Shown piece by piece: positions 7,534 through 16,198 of a DNA stretch of 64,000 nt. The notes under the pieces were generated by a model. That model was not told the DNA's origin and ran no database searches. It worked only from the letters and a program-made list of their open reading frames with translations. The DNA comes from CAYSCX01 sp964429575 (GTDB lineage: Bacteria; Desulfobacterota; Binatia; Binatales; Binataceae): the NCBI GenBank assembly GCA_964429575.1, contig CAYSCX010000002.1, positions 122,411 to 186,410 on the forward strand. Reading direction: 5' to 3'. Both the position numbers and the translations under genes were made by a program. Within the stretch, counting starts at the first letter, position 1; each line of letters starts with the position of its first letter.

Positions 7534-8372
7534 GATACCTTGTTCATGCTCTTGCGATAGCCGTACTAATGCCCGGTTGCCGATCCTCGGAGCCGGCGCT
7601 CCATGTGCTGGATGGGGTCGACGTGCAGTATGTCATTACACCGGCAGTGGCCAGTGCCGTATCGGATCGCATAGGATTTGATTTGGAAGTTATGGATGCC
7701 GGAACGATCATCGTTCGCGGCTCAGATGCGCTTGTCGCCCTCGATTCCCGCGGCGGATTCATGGAAGCTACAACGCTTGAATCAACTACTCCTCCTCCCG
7801 ATAGCTTCGCTGTCGACCGGGGGCCGACGATGCTGGTCGTCAAAGATCGATTCTTTGGATTGCTACAAGAAACGGGCTATTCGCAGGCGATTCCGCTTCC
7901 GGCGGATGGCATGCGTTTGGCCTCATCCAGCAATCCCGGCACCGTATATCTGTTTGGATCCGTGGGGGACAACAGTCACCGGCTTTACACCTTTTATGAA
8001 GACGGAGTCCTGGACGTACTGCTGGAGCTTCCCGTACCGATAGTCGGGGTCGCCGATAATCGGCACGCTATCTATGTTGCTACCGCTCGTGAAATCGTGC
8101 GTGTAAAGCTGCACGAGGTTAGTTTGGTTCTCCGGCTCTCCGACAGCGAACGAAGCATCGTATCTATAGCAGCAGGCGCTGACGACAGGACCATCTACTT
8201 CTCTTCCGCTGACCGCGTAACCGCGTTCAGCGGCTTAGTTGGGATTCCAATCGTCACTAACGCCGGGGGCACGCTAAGGATGCGGGACGGCAAGCTCTAC
8301 CTGCTCGACTCAAATCGCAATTTCCTCGCAATTCTGAGCGGCTTAGACCAAGCGCTTCGCCAGAGGAATTAA
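7518..8372 (+). CDS. Putative lipoprotein, beta-propeller-like (cassette gene 2)
   Basis: 284 aa. The N-terminus YLVHALAIAVLMPGC is a lipoprotein signal peptide with Cys21. After it come repeated short beta-type segments with hydrophobic-Asp/Gly turns (RGSDALVALDSRGGF; GTVYLFGSVGDNSHRLYTF; HAIYVATAREIVRV; RTIYFSSADRVTAF; GKLYLLDSN), which look like propeller blades. There are no enzyme motifs. ATG 7518 has GGAGG ten bases upstream and lies inside the end of the preceding gene, indicating translational coupling. Confidence 0.75.
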   Translation: MGQVLRYLVHALAIAVLMPGCRSSEPALHVLDGVDVQYVITPAVASAVSDRIGFDLEVMDAGTIIVRGSDALVALDSRGGFMEATTLESTTPPPDSFAVDRGPTMLVVKDRFFGLLQETGYSQAIPLPADGMRLASSSNPGTVYLFGSVGDNSHRLYTFYEDGVLDVLLELPVPIVGVADNRHAIYVATAREIVRVKLHEVSLVLRLSDSERSIVSIAAGADDRTIYFSSADRVTAFSGLVGIPIVTNAGGTLRMRDGKLYLLDSNRNFLAILSGLDQALRQRN

Positions 8373-8373
8373 T

Positions 8374-9144
8374 ATGAAATTGCTCACGCTTATCGGCGTT
8401 ATCGGCAGCGCCGTGTTAATTGCGGCTTGTGGCCCGAGCGGTCCGTCACCAATAGACCAAGCCGCGAAGAAGGGTGACGTGGAAGTAGAGGTTCGCGGCG
8501 AAGGATCGGTGGACAGCGTCACGGCGACAATAATACGGGTCACCGGTGCGGGGAGCGTCACAATTCCCGTAGGGACCGTCTTTCGAGGCGGACCCGGGAC
8601 CCAGAGCATGATGGTGGCACGCAGTGTAACGGTGACTTTTCCAGAGGGCGCAAATACCCAAACGATCAAGCTCGAGACTTACTGCATCAACCGCTTCTTG
8701 GACTTACCCGGAACGGAGTCGATTCTAGTGATAGACGACGACCAGCCGGCTCCGTCCCATCCACTGCGAAAGCTCGCGAGCTGTCTCGAGGGCAAGAGTC
8801 TGTCAAAGCACGAACGACAGATCGCCATCTGGGTGGTGTCAGACAATCTGTGGGACCTTTCAGAAGCGGCACTTATCGATCGCCTAAAAAGCGAATTCGT
8901 CAAGAAAATAGATTCTCTTGGTACAGACGGCCTTGTGGATCTCGTGACGAGGACGCTTTCCCCTGACGACGCACAGGAGTTAAGGGCTCTGATTAGGTCG
9001 CAGGGAGTAGGAGAGATTCGGGCTGCTTTAACCGACGTCGCTGAAGAGATGGCTGCAAAGGACGCGAAACAATATATCAAAGCGGCCCCTACTCTTCGCG
9101 AATGCGGCCTAGATGTAGAAGGCAAGCGGCTTTTCGAAGGCTAG
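8374..9144 (+). CDS. Putative lipoprotein with an uncharacterised Cys-containing domain (cassette gene 3)
   Basis: 256 aa, one base after the preceding stop, with AGGA upstream of ATG. The signal peptide ends in LIAACGPSG (lipobox). Residues ~45-160 show SVTIPVGTVFRG, MMVARSVTVTFP, LETYCINRFLDLPG and HERQIAIWVVSDN. This order (IPxGT-F, then C-N-x-P, then Q-x-A-x-W) seems to recur in uncharacterised bacterial proteins; that is from memory and unverified. The C-terminal ~80 residues are helical and charged. One 60-base line inside the gene (8641-8700) holds 31 G+C, against 43 in the line at 54001 in carB, consistent with transfer. Confidence 0.72.
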   Translation: MKLLTLIGVIGSAVLIAACGPSGPSPIDQAAKKGDVEVEVRGEGSVDSVTATIIRVTGAGSVTIPVGTVFRGGPGTQSMMVARSVTVTFPEGANTQTIKLETYCINRFLDLPGTESILVIDDDQPAPSHPLRKLASCLEGKSLSKHERQIAIWVVSDNLWDLSEAALIDRLKSEFVKKIDSLGTDGLVDLVTRTLSPDDAQELRALIRSQGVGEIRAALTDVAEEMAAKDAKQYIKAAPTLRECGLDVEGKRLFEG

Positions 9145-9590
9145 TCCCCCGGTTTTTGACTCAGGGTAAAGCAAAGGGGTCTTGAGTCGAGAATGAGAGG
9201 AATTCCCTTTTCGGGGATCAGCCGCGGGCAACTCAAAATTACCCCCTGCGGCGCCGTACCGGTCTGGGTTCGAGAGCCTTAATTAGCCCTAGAGGCGGCA
9301 CGAGTATGCTCGCATACCAACATGACGTTGTCACCCTGACCTGATATGGCTCGGTAGTGTTTCGAAGTTGGTGCAAAATGTGAAAAGCCGCATGATCCTG
9401 CGAGTTGAGCCACAACTCGCGCCCGCTGTGAGGCAGGTGCCGGAGGATGACGCTAGGGAGAGCGATAGCAGGAGTCGGTTGAAAGGAGAAGAAGCGGTCG
9501 AGCAGGTAATGTACGACTTTACCGACGCGACCCTGCTAGGTGTGAATCATTCAACGCATTTGCGGGACGCCACACGTCGACCGCACGGCG
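9145..9590. other. 446-bp spacer with no supported gene
   Basis: This lies between the cassette and a convergent esterase gene. A 98-codon frame (9368-9664) opens with GTG, has no recognisable motif and runs into the esterase 3' end, so it is not called. A GGTTCGAGA string near 9255 resembles a T-loop, but no cloverleaf can be drawn around it. The stretch may be decayed DNA at the edge of a transferred block. Confidence 0.4.
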
Positions 9591-10253
9591 CTACACCGAC
9601 AATATCGGCGACATTACCTTTTCCGTCAGGAACTTCGAAAGATCTTGCAGGCTCTCGGCCGTGATCTCGTGGCCACAGTCGTACTCGCGAAGCTGAACCG
9701 GAATCCCAAGCTCGCGCAGCGCCTCGATCGATTGCCGCGCGCGTCCGATCTCGATCATGTCGTCGGCGCGGCCGTGCTGCACCAGCGTGGGCATTAGCGC
9801 GAGCGCCTCGCGATTTTTCGCCCGCTCCGCAAGCCCGGGCGGGAACCAGGTGGACATCGCGACCAACGCGGCGAACCGCTCCGGATTCGCAATCGCGAGG
9901 CGGTACGCCATTCCTCCCCCCTGGCTGAAGCCCGCGATGACGATCTTGCGCGGATCGATCGGATAGCGCCTCAGCGCTTCATCGACAAACTTCGACGCCG
10001 TCTCCGCCGCCCGCTCGATCTCCGACTCGTCCGGCTGCGATCCCATTCGCATCGGGAACCAGCCGAAACCGCGAATCGCGCCAATCGGAACTTCCATTGG
10101 GCCCTGCGGGCACACGACCAGGAATCGTCCTTCTGCGACGTACGGCGCGAGGCCCAGCAAGTCCATCGCGTTCGCGCCCCAGCCGTGAAAGGCGATCATT
10201 GCGGGATGTGGCCCGTCGCCCGCGGGCTCGTACGCAGCGTGTATCAAGTTCAT
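9591..10253 (-). CDS. Alpha/beta hydrolase, phospholipase/carboxylesterase family
   Basis: 220 aa. The nucleophile elbow GFSQGG, Asp in HGRADDMI and His in YDCGHEI form the serine-hydrolase triad of the PF02230 group (carboxylesterase/acyl-protein thioesterase). FHGWGANAMD supplies the oxyanion-hole region. There is no signal peptide, so it acts in the cytosol on small esters of unknown identity. ATG 10253 has GGAG upstream on the minus strand. It is divergent from the glycosyltransferase at 10391. Confidence 0.88.
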   Translation of the reverse strand: MNLIHAAYEPAGDGPHPAMIAFHGWGANAMDLLGLAPYVAEGRFLVVCPQGPMEVPIGAIRGFGWFPMRMGSQPDESEIERAAETASKFVDEALRRYPIDPRKIVIAGFSQGGGMAYRLAIANPERFAALVAMSTWFPPGLAERAKNREALALMPTLVQHGRADDMIEIGRARQSIEALRELGIPVQLREYDCGHEITAESLQDLSKFLTEKVMSPILSV

Positions 10254-10390
10254 CTTGGAGTCTCCGCGCGGCGCATGAATGGCGCATCATAGACTGCGCG
10301 ATTCAGCGCCGCCAGCAATTCGGCCGACGGCTGTTGTTCACGCACGACCGTCCGGTATCTTAGCCGCATGCGGCATCGCGCGCGCCTCAC

Positions 10391-13183
10391 GTGACCAGCA
10401 AACTGCTCGGCGTCGTCTGCGGCGCGCTGTTGCTCGGAATCGTCGCGCTTGCGCTTCGACGGGTGATGTTGCCGCTGTGGCGCGATCGCGATTCTGATTT
10501 TCGCCGCGCGCTTCTGGTACTCGTTGCACTCTGGATCGTCAAGACCGCGCTGCTTCCGTTCTTCCCCGGCTTCGGCGCCGACGTCTCCAGCTACACCGCG
10601 TGGGCGCTCGATATGGCCGCGCGCGGCCCGGCTGAGATCTACCGCAGCGGCTACTTCCTCGACTATCCGCCTGGCTACCTTTACGCGCTGTGGGCGGTCG
10701 GCGCGCTCGCGAGTGCTGTGGGCGCCGCAGGCACCGCGCTTCGCGTCCTGGTCGAGACGCCGGCGATGCTTGCCGACCTGATTCTCGGCGCGACCGTCTT
10801 CGCGGCGGTTCGCCGCGCCGCGTCGGTGCGGATGGCATGGGCGGCGATGCTGCTGGTCGCGCTCAACCCCGCGCTGCTCTTCGACACAGTCGTATGGGGT
10901 CAAAGCGATTCCGTACTTGCGCTCGTGTTGCTTCTCGCCGTCCTCGCATTCATCGATCGCCGCTTCGCGCTCGGCTGGGCGCTCGCCGCAATCGCCGTGC
11001 TGGTGAAGCCGCAAGGCCTGATGCTGTTGCCGGTTTTCGCATGGCTTACTTTGCTCGAAGCGAACCCGCGCGTCTGGGCTGGGTCGGCTCTCGCCGCCAT
11101 AGCCACATTTCTGGTCGGAATCGCCCCTTTCCAGCTCGGAAAAAGCTGGAACTGGATTTTCACACTTTATTCAGCAACGGCGGGCTATTACGCCGAAACC
11201 TCGGTTAACGCATTCAACTTCATTGCGCTAATCGGCGGGCTGCGCCAACCCGACTCCGCCGAGCTCCTGGGCGTCTCCTACTTCGTGATCGGGATGGCAA
11301 TGCTGGCGCCGCTCTACGCGTTTGTGGGGTGGCTATTGTGGAAACGGCGCGACGCGACAGCGATGTGGTTCGCGGCATGCCTGACGGTCTTCGGATTCTT
11401 CATGCTCGCGCCGCGGATGCACGAGCGCTACCTCTATGCGGCGCTGGTGTTTGCTGCGCCTCTCGCGGCGGGTTCTCTCACGATGCTTTCGGTGTTCGCG
11501 TTACTCACCGTCACGTGTTTCTTCAATCTTGCCTACGTCCTTCACACGCTGAATACCGTTGTGTTTCTCGAACCTCGCGACTCACTCGCGATGCTCACAG
11601 CGATAATCAATCTCGGCGCGCTCGCGCTGATGGTGCGCTGGGGCGCGGTCGGGCTCCCTCAAGATTCGCCCACGAGAGCGGGTGCGCTCTGGAAACAGCT
11701 CGTGGAGCGTCTGGCAGCGCCGGCGGCCGCATCGTCTGACACGGTAACAACGGCGCCGCTTGCCTGGCTACGAATCGATACGGTCATCGTCGCGCTACTG
11801 ATTTCCGCCGCCGCGGTGACGCGGCTCTGGAGCCTGGGCCACCCCGGCGAGATCGTGTTCGACGAGGTTCACTTCGTGACGCAGGCGCGGCATTACCTGA
11901 GCGGTGAGGCGTTCCTCGATCCGCATCCGCCGCTCGCGAAGCTCGTGATTGCGTCGGGCATCTGTCTGTTCGGCGATGAACCGTGGAGCTGGCGCATCGG
12001 CAATGCAGTGATCGGAATCGCGCTCGTTGCGATCACTTATCTTCTCGGCAGGCGAATCACGCGGTCGCGCTTGGCCGGTGGCCTCGCCGGAGCGTTCGTC
12101 TTGTGTGACGGAATGTTTCTGGTCGACTCGCGGATCGCGGTGATCGACATCGTGTACATCACGCTCGCCGCGCTTTCGTACCTTTTGCTGTTTCGATTCG
12201 TTGACGAAACCGACGGACGCGCGCAACGGCGTACGCTGCTCGCACTTGGCGGCGCATTGGGCCTCTGCGTCGGTGCGAAGCTCTATGTGCCGGTATTCGC
12301 GTCATTGTTCGTCGCTGGGTTTCTGGTTTGGGTACTGCTGCGCCAGCCGCCGGCATCAGAAGTTCAGTTGCGCAAGATCGACAGTCCGCGAAATCGTCGC
12401 GCGCTTTCAGCGTTCGCGCTGACCGCATCTGTCGCGTTCGCGGCCTATCTCGCCGTGTTTATCCCGCATTTCCTGCTCGGTTGGTGGGGCGGCATTTCGG
12501 ACCTCCTTCACTATTACCGGGAAGTAATCTGGTACGAGCAGAGCGTCGCCCAGGCAACGCACCCGTACTCATCCCCATGGTGGAGTTGGCCGCTGATGCT
12601 GCGGCCAATCGCCTACTGGCAGAACTTCCCGAAGGCTGGCGACGTCGCGACCATCTGGGGCGGCGGCAATCCCGTACTGTGGTGGGGCGCGCTGACCGCG
12701 GTGACGATCACCGCCGTGCAGGCGTTCGAGCGGCCGTCGCTCGCGCGATCATTTATGGTGATCGGATATCTCGGCTACCTCGGTCTGTGGGTATGGGTCG
12801 GCAGGACGTTGTTCCTATATCACTACCTGCCGTGCCTCTATCTCGGATACCTCGCGCTCGGCGCGGTACTCGCCGATTGCTGGCAAGGGCGCGCGGAGCC
12901 GTGGGAACATCTCGCCATCATCTTGACGCTTGCGCCTCCAGCAATTCTGGCCTTGGGCGTTCCAGTCGCGCTTGGTTGTCTCGCCGCGATCCTGATTACG
13001 TACGCCGCTCTGCTGCTGAAGTCGCAACAACACGCGGGCCGAATGGCGTGCGCGGTGTTCGTTGGGACGGCGGCTGCGGCGTTCTTCTACTTCCTTCCAC
13101 TTTGGCTCGCGTGGCCGATCGATCGTGCCGGCTACTATCAACGGATGTGGCTCAAGGGTCCGGGCCTCAGAAATTGGATCTGA
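10391..13183 (+). CDS. Fusion of two GT-C glycosyltransferases (polyprenyl-phosphate mannosyltransferase type plus PMT/GT39)
   Basis: 930 aa, polytopic. Residues ~1-440 are a GT-C module: acidic loop GADVSSYTAWALD (D64), then FLDYPPGYLYALW and VKPQGLMLLPV. Residues ~455-930 are a second, PMT-like module: FDEVHF (D491-E492), DPHPPLAK (from D510) and VLCDGMFLVDSRIAVID, all signatures of protein O-mannosyltransferases. Each half has about ten hydrophobic segments; a soluble link (LPQDSPTRAG...SSDTVT) joins them. Both kinds use lipid-linked sugars on the periplasmic side. The start is GTG 10391. The next gene overlaps its stop. Two catalytic modules in one chain are unusual; substrates are unknown. 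Confidence 0.85.
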   Translation: MTSKLLGVVCGALLLGIVALALRRVMLPLWRDRDSDFRRALLVLVALWIVKTALLPFFPGFGADVSSYTAWALDMAARGPAEIYRSGYFLDYPPGYLYALWAVGALASAVGAAGTALRVLVETPAMLADLILGATVFAAVRRAASVRMAWAAMLLVALNPALLFDTVVWGQSDSVLALVLLLAVLAFIDRRFALGWALAAIAVLVKPQGLMLLPVFAWLTLLEANPRVWAGSALAAIATFLVGIAPFQLGKSWNWIFTLYSATAGYYAETSVNAFNFIALIGGLRQPDSAELLGVSYFVIGMAMLAPLYAFVGWLLWKRRDATAMWFAACLTVFGFFMLAPRMHERYLYAALVFAAPLAAGSLTMLSVFALLTVTCFFNLAYVLHTLNTVVFLEPRDSLAMLTAIINLGALALMVRWGAVGLPQDSPTRAGALWKQLVERLAAPAAASSDTVTTAPLAWLRIDTVIVALLISAAAVTRLWSLGHPGEIVFDEVHFVTQARHYLSGEAFLDPHPPLAKLVIASGICLFGDEPWSWRIGNAVIGIALVAITYLLGRRITRSRLAGGLAGAFVLCDGMFLVDSRIAVIDIVYITLAALSYLLLFRFVDETDGRAQRRTLLALGGALGLCVGAKLYVPVFASLFVAGFLVWVLLRQPPASEVQLRKIDSPRNRRALSAFALTASVAFAAYLAVFIPHFLLGWWGGISDLLHYYREVIWYEQSVAQATHPYSSPWWSWPLMLRPIAYWQNFPKAGDVATIWGGGNPVLWWGALTAVTITAVQAFERPSLARSFMVIGYLGYLGLWVWVGRTLFLYHYLPCLYLGYLALGAVLADCWQGRAEPWEHLAIILTLAPPAILALGVPVALGCLAAILITYAALLLKSQQHAGRMACAVFVGTAAAAFFYFLPLWLAWPIDRAGYYQRMWLKGPGLRNWI

Positions 13184-13971
13184 TGATGGCGCCTGGTGCG
13201 CGTATGTTCAGGCGAATCGGGTACATCGCCCTCATCGTACCGTTCTGTGCTCTGGCAGCCGCGTTCGCTCATGCCAGCGACGCACCGAATCTTCTGCTCA
13301 ATGCCGATCTAACGCGCGGTGCGGCGAATCGACCTGAACATTGGCGCTCCGAGGCCTGGGTAAACAGCCCGGAGGCATTCGCTCACGGGTGGACTCGCGG
13401 CAGCGAGGGCCGGCACGGCGAAGTCCAGGTCGCCAACCACAAACCAAACGACGCGAGGCTCATTCAATCGCTCGTGCTGAACCCCGGCTGGTATCACGTG
13501 ACGGCGGACATTCGAACTGAACAGGTCGGCACGGCGCAAATTGGCGCAACGATCTCAATCCTCGAAGATTCGATCATGTCGGCTGATGTGACGAGCAACT
13601 CGGACTGGACATCCGTTGGCTTCTACCTTCACGTCGGCGACTCGGGCGCGAACGTCGATGTGGCGTTGAGGCTCGGAGGCTACGGGAGTCTGAACACTGG
13701 ACGCGCGTTTTTTCGCAGTCCGAGCGTAGCACGCGTGTCAACGCCGCCCGCAGGCGCGACGCCCGTTTACGACCTCACAACTATTCGCATGCGGCACGCG
13801 CCGAAGCCGCTGGGATCGCCGTGGTCGTTGGTACTGACGTTCGCATTGCTTGCCGCGGTGGCGGTGTGGGGCTGGCGCACTTTTTTGAGAACGACGCGTG
13901 AGGTTGCTGACGAGGCCACGAAACGCGCGAGGCAGAATCGTCGCGCAGACCGCAAGAAGCGCCGTCGATGA
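13183..13971 (+). CDS. Membrane-anchored exported protein with jelly-roll-like domain
   Basis: 262 aa; the ATG at 13183 overlaps the TGA of the glycosyltransferase (ATGA), and another ATG at 13204 (MFRRIGYIAL) is also a good start. A signal peptide ends near AAAFAHA. The mature part (NLLLNADLTRGAANRPEHW ... HVTADIRTEQVG ... NVDVALRLGGYGSLNTG) resembles the carbohydrate-binding-type beta-sandwiches that bind or present sugars. A C-terminal membrane helix (LVLTFALLAAVAVWGW) is followed by a strongly basic tail. Coupling to the PMT fusion suggests it is an acceptor, partner or glycan-binding subunit; this is inference. Confidence 0.75.
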   Translation: MMAPGARMFRRIGYIALIVPFCALAAAFAHASDAPNLLLNADLTRGAANRPEHWRSEAWVNSPEAFAHGWTRGSEGRHGEVQVANHKPNDARLIQSLVLNPGWYHVTADIRTEQVGTAQIGATISILEDSIMSADVTSNSDWTSVGFYLHVGDSGANVDVALRLGGYGSLNTGRAFFRSPSVARVSTPPAGATPVYDLTTIRMRHAPKPLGSPWSLVLTFALLAAVAVWGWRTFLRTTREVADEATKRARQNRRADRKKRRR

Positions 13972-14031
13972 CTTCAGACCGCGTCGGCCGGCGCTCTGCT
14001 TGCGCCCGTGATGAAGCCGAGCTCGCCCGAC

Positions 14032-14217
14032 TAGCAGGCTGTTGAAAAAGTCATTTTCAACAGCGTGCTCCCTCTCTCTCCTTTCCCCCAGTGGAGGAGA
14101 AGATTAGGAAGGCAGCCCGATCCTTCGCCCATGGCTCAGGACAAGCTTTTCACGCAGGGCGTTGAGGGCAAAGTCGCTGCCAGCTTGGAACTCGAGGCTT
14201 TTCTCAACACCCGACTA
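14032..14217 (+). repeat. Two-hairpin intergenic repeat, copy 1 (186 bp, long form)
   Basis: It begins TAGCAGGCTGTTGAAAA and closes that hairpin with TTTTCAACAG...TGCT. The middle is a pyrimidine-rich palindrome (CTTTCCCCCAGTGGAGGAG) and an ATGGCTCAGGACAAG segment. The second hairpin is CGCAGGGCGTTGAG ... TTCTCAACACCCG and the end is CTA. The same order occurs at 41101, and inverted at 60925 and 62356. The terminal CTA (14215-14217) is the reverse complement of the TAG stop of the dehydrogenase gene on the minus strand. Confidence 0.85.
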
Positions 14218-15297
14218 GGCTTGCTGCGGCAGCAATCCCGCGCGCGTGATTTCGCGCCGCTCGCTCTTGTCGAGCGCCTCCGCCGCACGCATGAGCGGAA
14301 ACGTCGCGTCGCACAGCTCATGGTAGGGGTACTTCTTGATGTGTAACGTCAGGAAATCGAGTGATTTCTTGAGATAGTGGGGCGGATAGGTTGCGACGCC
14401 GATAATCTCGAGCGACTTGAAGGTCACCTGGGACGGCGCAATCGGCACCGTCTGGCCGGGCGAGATATTACCCACCTCGATCAGGCGTCCGCCGTTTCGG
14501 ACCATGCGCATTGCCTCGACGAACGCGTCGGGCACGCCGGCGACCTCCAGCACCACGTCGGGCCACCCGTGGCACAGCTCGCGCACGCGTTTGTCGCGCG
14601 CTTCGAGGTCCGTGTACCTGCGCATATCCACCACTTCGTCGGCGCCGAACCGGTTCGCCTGCTCGAGCCTTAGCCCGACGCCATCGATCGCTATCACACG
14701 CGCGCCGCGCTCCTTTGCGATTGCCATCGCGTGCAGGCCGAGTCCGCCCGCGCCGAGCACGACCAGCGTCTCGCCGTAGGACAACCTCCCCCGATCAAGA
14801 CTCCAATAGACTTGTGACATCGCGCAGTTGGCCGACGACGCGATCAGATCGGGAACGTTGTCCGGCACGCGGTAGAAGTGTTGCTCGGGCCGGACGAAGT
14901 AATGCGTCGCGAAGGTGGCGGTGAAGTGCGGCGGTTCATCGGGATGGCGCGCGCCTAAGATCTTCGCGGTGCAGGCCGCTTGATTGCCTGCCACGCAGTT
15001 GACGCATTTGTTGCACACCGAGTAATACACCGGCGCAATCCGATCGCCGGTTTTCACGGCTGCGCCGGCGGTATCGGTGGCGACCCCCTTGCCGAGCGCG
15101 ACGACGCGTCCGCTCATCTCGTGTCCCGGCATGATGCCGCGCCGCCCGAACTCGCCCTTCCACATGTGAACTTCGGAGCCGCAAACGTTGGTCTGAGTGA
15201 CTTCCGCAACGACGCCGCCGGCGAGCGGATCGGGCACGTCGTACTCGTGGAATTCGATTTTGTGCGCTTCGGGGATGAACGCGATCTTACCCTTCAT
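14215..15297 (-). CDS. Zinc-dependent alcohol dehydrogenase (MDR superfamily)
   Basis: 360 aa from ATG 15297 (MKGKIAF); a longer frame upstream lacks family similarity. It has catalytic zinc ligands Cys39 (NVCGSEVH) and the GHE motif at 58-60, structural zinc cysteines C95, C98, C101 and C109, and the nucleotide fold VVLGAGGLGLHAMAIAKERGA. It oxidises an alcohol or polyol with NAD(P); the substrate is not predictable. The gene stands alone. Its stop codon is provided by the end of repeat copy 1, so the native C-terminus may have been slightly changed. Confidence 0.9.
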   Translation of the reverse strand: MKGKIAFIPEAHKIEFHEYDVPDPLAGGVVAEVTQTNVCGSEVHMWKGEFGRRGIMPGHEMSGRVVALGKGVATDTAGAAVKTGDRIAPVYYSVCNKCVNCVAGNQAACTAKILGARHPDEPPHFTATFATHYFVRPEQHFYRVPDNVPDLIASSANCAMSQVYWSLDRGRLSYGETLVVLGAGGLGLHAMAIAKERGARVIAIDGVGLRLEQANRFGADEVVDMRRYTDLEARDKRVRELCHGWPDVVLEVAGVPDAFVEAMRMVRNGGRLIEVGNISPGQTVPIAPSQVTFKSLEIIGVATYPPHYLKKSLDFLTLHIKKYPYHELCDATFPLMRAAEALDKSERREITRAGLLPQQA

Positions 15298-15419
15298 GTC
15301 GAACTCCTCGCGATGCGAATTCAGATTGGCCGTAGTGAAACGGCGAAGACACTGGCCTCGGTTTGGTACCAAAGCGGTCAAATGTCAAGCGCGCGACTGC
15401 TGGGGCGGCGCCGCTGGGG

Positions 15420-16025
15420 TCAGTCTATCGGAGACTGCGGAAGGTCCTTGAGCAGGGTGGGGCGTCCGGGCGTCAGCGGTTTGTCCGGCGCCTTCGGCAC
15501 GAGCTGCGTCTTGGCCTCCGCCTCGGGCGTTCGCACGCTTTGCACCGCCGCAAGTACTTCCCTCAGCAGTCGCGACTCGGATGTGCCGCGCGAAACACAT
15601 TCGACGTCTCCGTAGGGTTGGAGCGGCACGCGCAGCGAGGAGCTGAAAGTCGCACGCACCGCCACTAGAGTCGCATCGTTGCCGTGCGGCTCGACTTTGA
15701 AGTTGTACACCGTAGAGGCGTCGAGCTCCGGTTCAACCGGATACGACCCGGCGATGCTCGAGATCTTGCCGCAGTCGGCGTCGTGCAAGGTAAAGCGCCG
15801 CCCAGCGGCCTCGATGATGCCGTGGTTCGGATTGCTCGCGTTTACCTTGAGGTCATTTTCCTTGACGATTGCGTTAACCGCGTTCCAGGTGAGGTCGTAG
15901 GGAAGTTGAACGACGACACTTATCTTGCCGGGCGCAGGCGGCTGCGTCTCGGGCGGATAGAAACACCCGGCCAGGCCGAGTGCGAGCAATGCAATAGAGG
16001 TGAGGCGTGCGATATCGGATTTCAC
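15420..16025 (-). CDS. Putative outer-membrane lipoprotein of unknown function
   Basis: 201 aa. Signal peptide with lipobox ALGLAGC (Cys21). The mature region starts with a Pro-rich linker and then a domain with LPYDLTWNAVNAIVKENDL, NPNHGIIEAAG and HDADCG. Its alternating strand and helix pattern recalls the helix-grip domains of BamC/DUF-type lipoproteins, but no firm family can be named. The C-terminus is Pro/Lys-rich. It is separated from yebC by a 173-bp divergent spacer. Confidence 0.7.
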   Translation of the reverse strand: MKSDIARLTSIALLALGLAGCFYPPETQPPAPGKISVVVQLPYDLTWNAVNAIVKENDLKVNASNPNHGIIEAAGRRFTLHDADCGKISSIAGSYPVEPELDASTVYNFKVEPHGNDATLVAVRATFSSSLRVPLQPYGDVECVSRGTSESRLLREVLAAVQSVRTPEAEAKTQLVPKAPDKPLTPGRPTLLKDLPQSPID

Positions 16026-16198
16026 GGCGAGCCCGGCGAATCATAGCAGCACATCCCGATCAGAACCATTTCCAACCCTCGGCCGCGATCACCTGCCGTG
16101 CGCCGTTTGGGCTTCAACTTGTTCCCACTTCGGCGCGAGTTTGTGATAAAGTCGCGCGGTAGCGGGCGTTGTGAAAATGCCCATCTGAGGCCCTGCGA

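Noticed and set aside
9240..9300. T-loop-like GGTTCGAGA string, possible tRNA or att relic
   Set aside because: No matching 5-bp T stem, anticodon arm or acceptor stem can be formed around it.
9368..9664. 98-codon frame after the exported-protein cassette
   Set aside because: It has no motif or ribosome site and runs into the 3' end of the esterase gene on the other strand; base use is not coding-like.
12328..13182. Upstream extension of the 13183 gene in the same frame
   Set aside because: It lies inside the GT-C fusion in another frame and is Arg/Pro-rich; the real protein starts with the signal peptide after 13183.
14065..14346. 93-codon frame through repeat copy 1
   Set aside because: It spans the repeat and the antisense of the dehydrogenase 3' end; the four copies do not keep this frame open.
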